Source: Nymphaea colorata
Taxonomy: Eukaryota > Streptophyta > Magnoliopsida > Nymphaeales > Nymphaeaceae
Reading direction: 5' to 3'
Assembly: GCF_008831285.2 (NCBI RefSeq)
Contig: NC_045140.1
Span: forward strand, 30,448,775-30,471,274
Length of the DNA stretch: 22,500 nucleotides
The position numbers and the translations under genes were made by a program. The notes under the pieces are model-generated. The model did not search any database. It saw nothing but the letters and a program-made list of their open reading frames with translations, and was not told the origin of the DNA. Positions within the stretch are counted from its first letter, which is position 1, and every line of letters begins with the position of its first letter. Positions 19,069 through 22,500 of the stretch are shown one piece after another.

Positions 19069-20712
19069 TTAGGAAGTTTTAGTCGCTCCGTTATCAAGCA
19101 GAATCAGGACCTTATGTCCGTTTATCCTCCCAAATACCCTGAATGAGTTGGGCTTATTGGGATCTTGCATTGAGTGCAGAGACTCTGCCTCGGTTGGCTT
19201 TTCTTCTTTGGCGGGAGTCTCTTCAATTCGGACTTCTTTCTTTTTCTCGGCTTGTTTAGCTCGCCTCTTGATAACTATTTCCTCATCTGATGAGGACGAG
19301 CTGGTCTCATACGGCGTAGTAGACGAATCGCTACACGAACTAGACTCGTCATCGCTTACCACCTGTACCCTGTAATACGTTGGGCACTGATGGTTCTTGT
19401 CCCACTTTCCCTCACATCTGTAGCACAGGCCTTTCCGCCTGAACTCTTCAATCTGTTTAGGCGTGAGGTAACGCGTTGGTGGTTTTCGGCCTTGCCCTTG
19501 GTTTGGGCCTTGTGGTGGCCGATAATCACTCCCTCTTCGGATGGGAGTTGGTTCCTTCCCTCTAAATCGAGAACCAGAGGAGTAGGAAGGTCTCCTCCTC
19601 TGCTTGTCCATCTTATGAGCCTTCTTCTCGGCTCTCTTCTCCTCTATTTGCTCCTCGTAGAGACGGGCCATGGCAAAACATTCTTCCAGCCTGTTGAAGC
19701 GGTGAATTTTCAATTCTCTCTTCACTTCGCTTTTAAGGCCGCCTTTGAACGCTCCGATGAGGGCCTTCTCTGGCCACTGGACCATGCTAGCCAACCTCTC
19801 AAATTGACGTTGGTAGGCTGCAACGGTTGAGGATTGGACCAGATTCTTGAGGTCCTCATCATAATCGATGAATGTTGAATCTCCGAACTGTAATTGGAGA
19901 CTCGCCTTGTACTTCTCCCAAGTTGGATCTGCCGTTTTGTGATCGAACCACAAATAATGGGTTGTGGCCTCTCCTGTCATGTTCGCAGTGGCAATTTCAA
20001 TCCACTCGTCTTGGGGTACACGATGGCACAAGAAGTACCTCTCGGCCATGAATAGCCACTCCCGTAAGTGCTCCCCATTGAATTTGGGAAACTCATAACG
20101 AACGGTGGGAGTTCGCCTCTCTTCTTGAAGCTGACGTTGCGCTCTTCTAGGACGTAGAGGAGATTCGTCCTGTTCCACTTCTGAATCGTAATAGGTGCGA
20201 TTCATTCTGCTGCTAGCGAACCTTTGCACTCTTGGCGTTCTATAATATTCGCTAGTGGGCTCAATGGGCTGTCGCTCTTGCGGGGGACCCATATGTAAAA
20301 GTCTGCCCCCTTCCGTACTTGTTCCGATGTGCGAGAGATTGTTCGGATCTATCTCAGTATCGGTGGGGTAGGTAGGGGCACCTAACACACCTTTGCCTTT
20401 GTTCGGACCCTGAGTGGTCCTTTCCCCTCCTGGGTTCTGGTTGGTCGCTAACTGCTTCAAAAGACCGCGAATTTCATCCATCTCATTTTGCCGCTCTCGG
20501 TTTTGTCTTTCCAATTCTCGTTTGCGGACTTGATCGGATTTGTTCATATCATTTCTCATTTGCAACAGCTCTTTTTCAATGTTCAAAATTCTGCCCATGG
20601 CATAGTTGGGAACTGGTCCCGCTTGTGTGCTTGGAGCTTCCTCAGGTTGATCGTTGAGGGGCTCCTCAAGGACAGGCTCGTCGGGATTGAACTGCTTCTT
20701 TGACTTACCCAT
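19069..20712 (-). CDS. gag: Gag polyprotein of element B, running into the protease active site
   Basis: 547 residues, with the same domains as the element A copy: coiled-coil-like segment ~43-92, Gag capsid region ~205-370, CCHC knuckle C430/C433/H441/C443, then serine/acidic and lysine-rich stretches. The frame extends 12 residues past the element A version and ends LLDNGATKTS, in which D540-N-G-A is the aspartic protease catalytic motif (usually D-S/T-G-A). It stops at TAA 19071-19069, exactly where the pol frame, one base back, becomes the open one. In many plant chromoviruses gag and pol share one frame here, so the break in mid-protease is odd. The start at 20712 follows the leader and is the first Met of the frame. 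Confidence 0.94.
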   Translation of the reverse strand: MGKSKKQFNPDEPVLEEPLNDQPEEAPSTQAGPVPNYAMGRILNIEKELLQMRNDMNKSDQVRKRELERQNRERQNEMDEIRGLLKQLATNQNPGGERTTQGPNKGKGVLGAPTYPTDTEIDPNNLSHIGTSTEGGRLLHMGPPQERQPIEPTSEYYRTPRVQRFASSRMNRTYYDSEVEQDESPLRPRRAQRQLQEERRTPTVRYEFPKFNGEHLREWLFMAERYFLCHRVPQDEWIEIATANMTGEATTHYLWFDHKTADPTWEKYKASLQLQFGDSTFIDYDEDLKNLVQSSTVAAYQRQFERLASMVQWPEKALIGAFKGGLKSEVKRELKIHRFNRLEECFAMARLYEEQIEEKRAEKKAHKMDKQRRRPSYSSGSRFRGKEPTPIRRGSDYRPPQGPNQGQGRKPPTRYLTPKQIEEFRRKGLCYRCEGKWDKNHQCPTYYRVQVVSDDESSSCSDSSTTPYETSSSSSDEEIVIKRRAKQAEKKKEVRIEETPAKEEKPTEAESLHSMQDPNKPNSFRVFGRINGHKVLILLDNGATKTS

Positions 20713-21321
20713 AATTGTTTAGGGCGGTTATATGTCAAAGAACTACCGAAGAAAGAAATCCTAGCTAAAATTCCAAAAAACTGACGCTGCCACTCTCAAG
20801 CGCGAAGTCGCTGTCCGACTCCTAAACTGCTGGCTGATCCCTGCCCGAAGACCTGATCTGCCGACTGACTCTGCCCTACTGCCCTACGCTGCCGCTGCCC
20901 TAGCTGCCGGTAGCGCGTTTAGAGGCAAGGGAGACGGGTTGGCCCGTCTAGTGCCGCGCTTCGCCTAAGCGCCTCGGCACTCCCACTTCGCCCACGGCCG
21001 GGCTTTTAGAAGCCTAAATCACCGCACCCTCCTGGTGCCTCGGTGACGAACCGGGAGCTCGGCTGCCCTCGGGTGCACGGAATGTACAGCCCCCTACTTG
21101 CTAAAAGTGAGCAAGCAAAGCCTTAAACACGTACGAAGACGGAAGTCGTGGGGACTCCAGAAAACTAAAATCTGCTCTAGATAACCGAAAATAGACTGAC
21201 TAGATAACCAAAAGAAGTCCACTGACACTCGGGAAATCCGAAAAGAAGACCGTCTGCACTGCCGTTGATGAAGCTTCCTCGTAGGTCTAAGTGCTCGAAC
21301 CGACGGTGTTCCTCAAGATTC
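20713..21321 (-). promoter_or_regulatory. Untranslated leader of element B with hairpin cluster
   Basis: Same sequence as 1262-1870 by eye. Bulged hairpins are at 21046-21019 and 20980-20951, and the perfect 7-bp hairpin at 20949-20932. A pyrimidine run and AG (20744-20743) before gag could be a splice acceptor. No gene is seen. Confidence 0.6.
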
Positions 21322-21333
21322 GCTCTGATACCA
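21322..21333 (-). other. Primer-binding site of element B, initiator tRNA-Met
   Basis: TGGTATCAGAGC on the - strand, two bases inside the 5' LTR end at 21336. Confidence 0.95.
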
Positions 21334-21335
21334 AT

Positions 21336-22500
21336 TGTTAGGACCACACCGGTTGGCCTAAGAAAATCCGACCAATGCGATCCTAAACTTCCCAGGACCT
21401 TCTTGAGGCCTATTCTAAAAACCGAAAAACCTAGGTAATTACACAATGATCTACCCGGCCGGACAGGACCCCGGCGCAAAACCCAATAGGTAGGGAGATA
21501 CACTTGTAGGTTACCCGAGTCCCAAATATTCCTAACTAAGTCTGCCTACTACAAAAACACTAACAGGGTCGTGAGGCCTTTACAATTCGCGAGCGATACA
21601 AGAGAACACTCAATCTCACTCACAAACCACGCAAACCACACTAACGTACAAACCACACCCAACAGAAGTAAATAGGGGGTCTGGCTCCTTGTGGTCGTGT
21701 CTCGGGCACAGTGCCCTCGAGGTACCTCACGGGGGAGCTAGGCCGAAGCCAAGGCTAAAACAGAAATGCTGGAAATAAACTAATATGCTACCTACGACTG
21801 AAAGCAAATCCCGCCCGAAGCTACAAGGGGGATAGGAGACGATACCGGCCAAGGATCGCCCTTGGCGTAGCCGGATAGGTCTCGGGGTGATGACCTGCCC
21901 CCGAGCACTGCAGCTCACAGAACAGGAAGACCGACTGAGGTGTGCCTCCACGTAGCCTGCTGCTCGGGCTGACCGCTGCCTGAAGACGCTGAAGGTAGGC
22001 CGCACGCTGGTGGACGGGTTGACTGCCGAGGTCTGGTCGCTGCTCGTTTACGGTGGCCGCTGCGCTGTTGCCGCGATGAATTCTGCGGTAGCAGCGCTAA
22101 CGTCGAGCCAAGACCGCTGCTGACACTCGCTGGGCCTAGAGGCAGACGCGCGCCGGGAACGAGGACGCTGTCTCGAACTGCTACGGTCGTGCCGTCGAGG
22201 ATGCCGGGAGCGATCGTCTGCTGTCTGGTCGAGGGTCGCCGATCAGGACGAGGTCGCCTGGCGTCTGCTGCCGATGTGCTGCTGCTGCACTGAAGAAGAC
22301 GGAACAGGGCCGGAAGGGCCGCCTGGACTGCCGAGGGGGGCTGCTGTCACAGCGACAGCGCCTGCCTGCCTAACTCCGGAGTGTGGCTCGGCCACGGGCG
22401 CCGGTGGATGCCGACGAAGAGGCAGGGGCCGTTGTAAGGGCCGGCGAGCCGGCTGAACCTAATCCTAGCTAAGGCTGGGTTGGCTGGTTTCGGTTGGGCT
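21336..22500 (-). repeat. 5' LTR of element B (3'-most 1165 bp)
   Basis: Matches the corresponding part of the other LTRs and contacts the primer-binding site. One clear substitution lies seven bases from its end: the terminal stretch reads GGTCCTAACA where the other three LTRs read GGACCTAACA. The remaining ~2.74 kb lies outside the window. Confidence 0.95.

Overview
The window looks like land-plant nuclear DNA, and it reads as one ribosomal RNA gene unit broken by two nearly identical long LTR retrotransposons. The plant assignment rests on two things. The only host gene present is the 5' end of an 18S rRNA gene with plant-type signature stretches. Both elements also carry a primer-binding site complementary to the 3' end of plant initiator tRNA-Met. 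The species cannot be named from the sequence.

Layout. Element A (+ strand) fills 1-10649: a partial 5' LTR (1-1247), primer-binding site, structured leader, gag (1871-3478), a pol broken into pieces (3576-7040), a polypurine tract, and a complete 3' LTR (6746-10649). A 1281-bp host spacer follows (10650-11930). Element B (- strand) fills 11931-22500: complete 3' LTR (11931-15833), pol (15539-19006), gag (19069-20712), leader, primer-binding site, and a partial 5' LTR (21336-22500). The elements lie tail to tail, so the window is one large inverted repeat with arms of about 10.6 kb around the spacer.

The spacer is the most informative part. On the - strand, 10780 down to 10650 is the first ~155 nt of 18S rRNA (131 nt remain, with many single-base gaps). 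Element A's 3' LTR starts where the 18S gene should continue. Upstream of the 18S start lies presumed 5' external transcribed spacer and intergenic spacer with a duplicated promoter-like motif. Element B is inserted just upstream of that motif. The rDNA unit therefore carries one antisense insertion in the 18S gene and one same-strand insertion near the likely promoter.

The elements are Ty3/gypsy chromoviruses: Gag with a CCHC knuckle, then protease, reverse transcriptase, RNase H, integrase with a GPY/F module and a C-terminal chromodomain. The chromodomain tail resembles my memory of the Reina group, although 3.9-kb LTRs are far longer than usual there. Pol reads about 97 codons into the 3' LTR. 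Both copies share a reading-frame change at the protease active site. Element A has four further single-base deletions, which exactly explain its 4-bp shorter internal region (5498 versus 5502 bp). No amino-acid substitutions between the copies were seen by eye. Several differences, especially in the 18S piece, are pure single-base deletions, so residual long-read errors or a low-coverage join must be considered.
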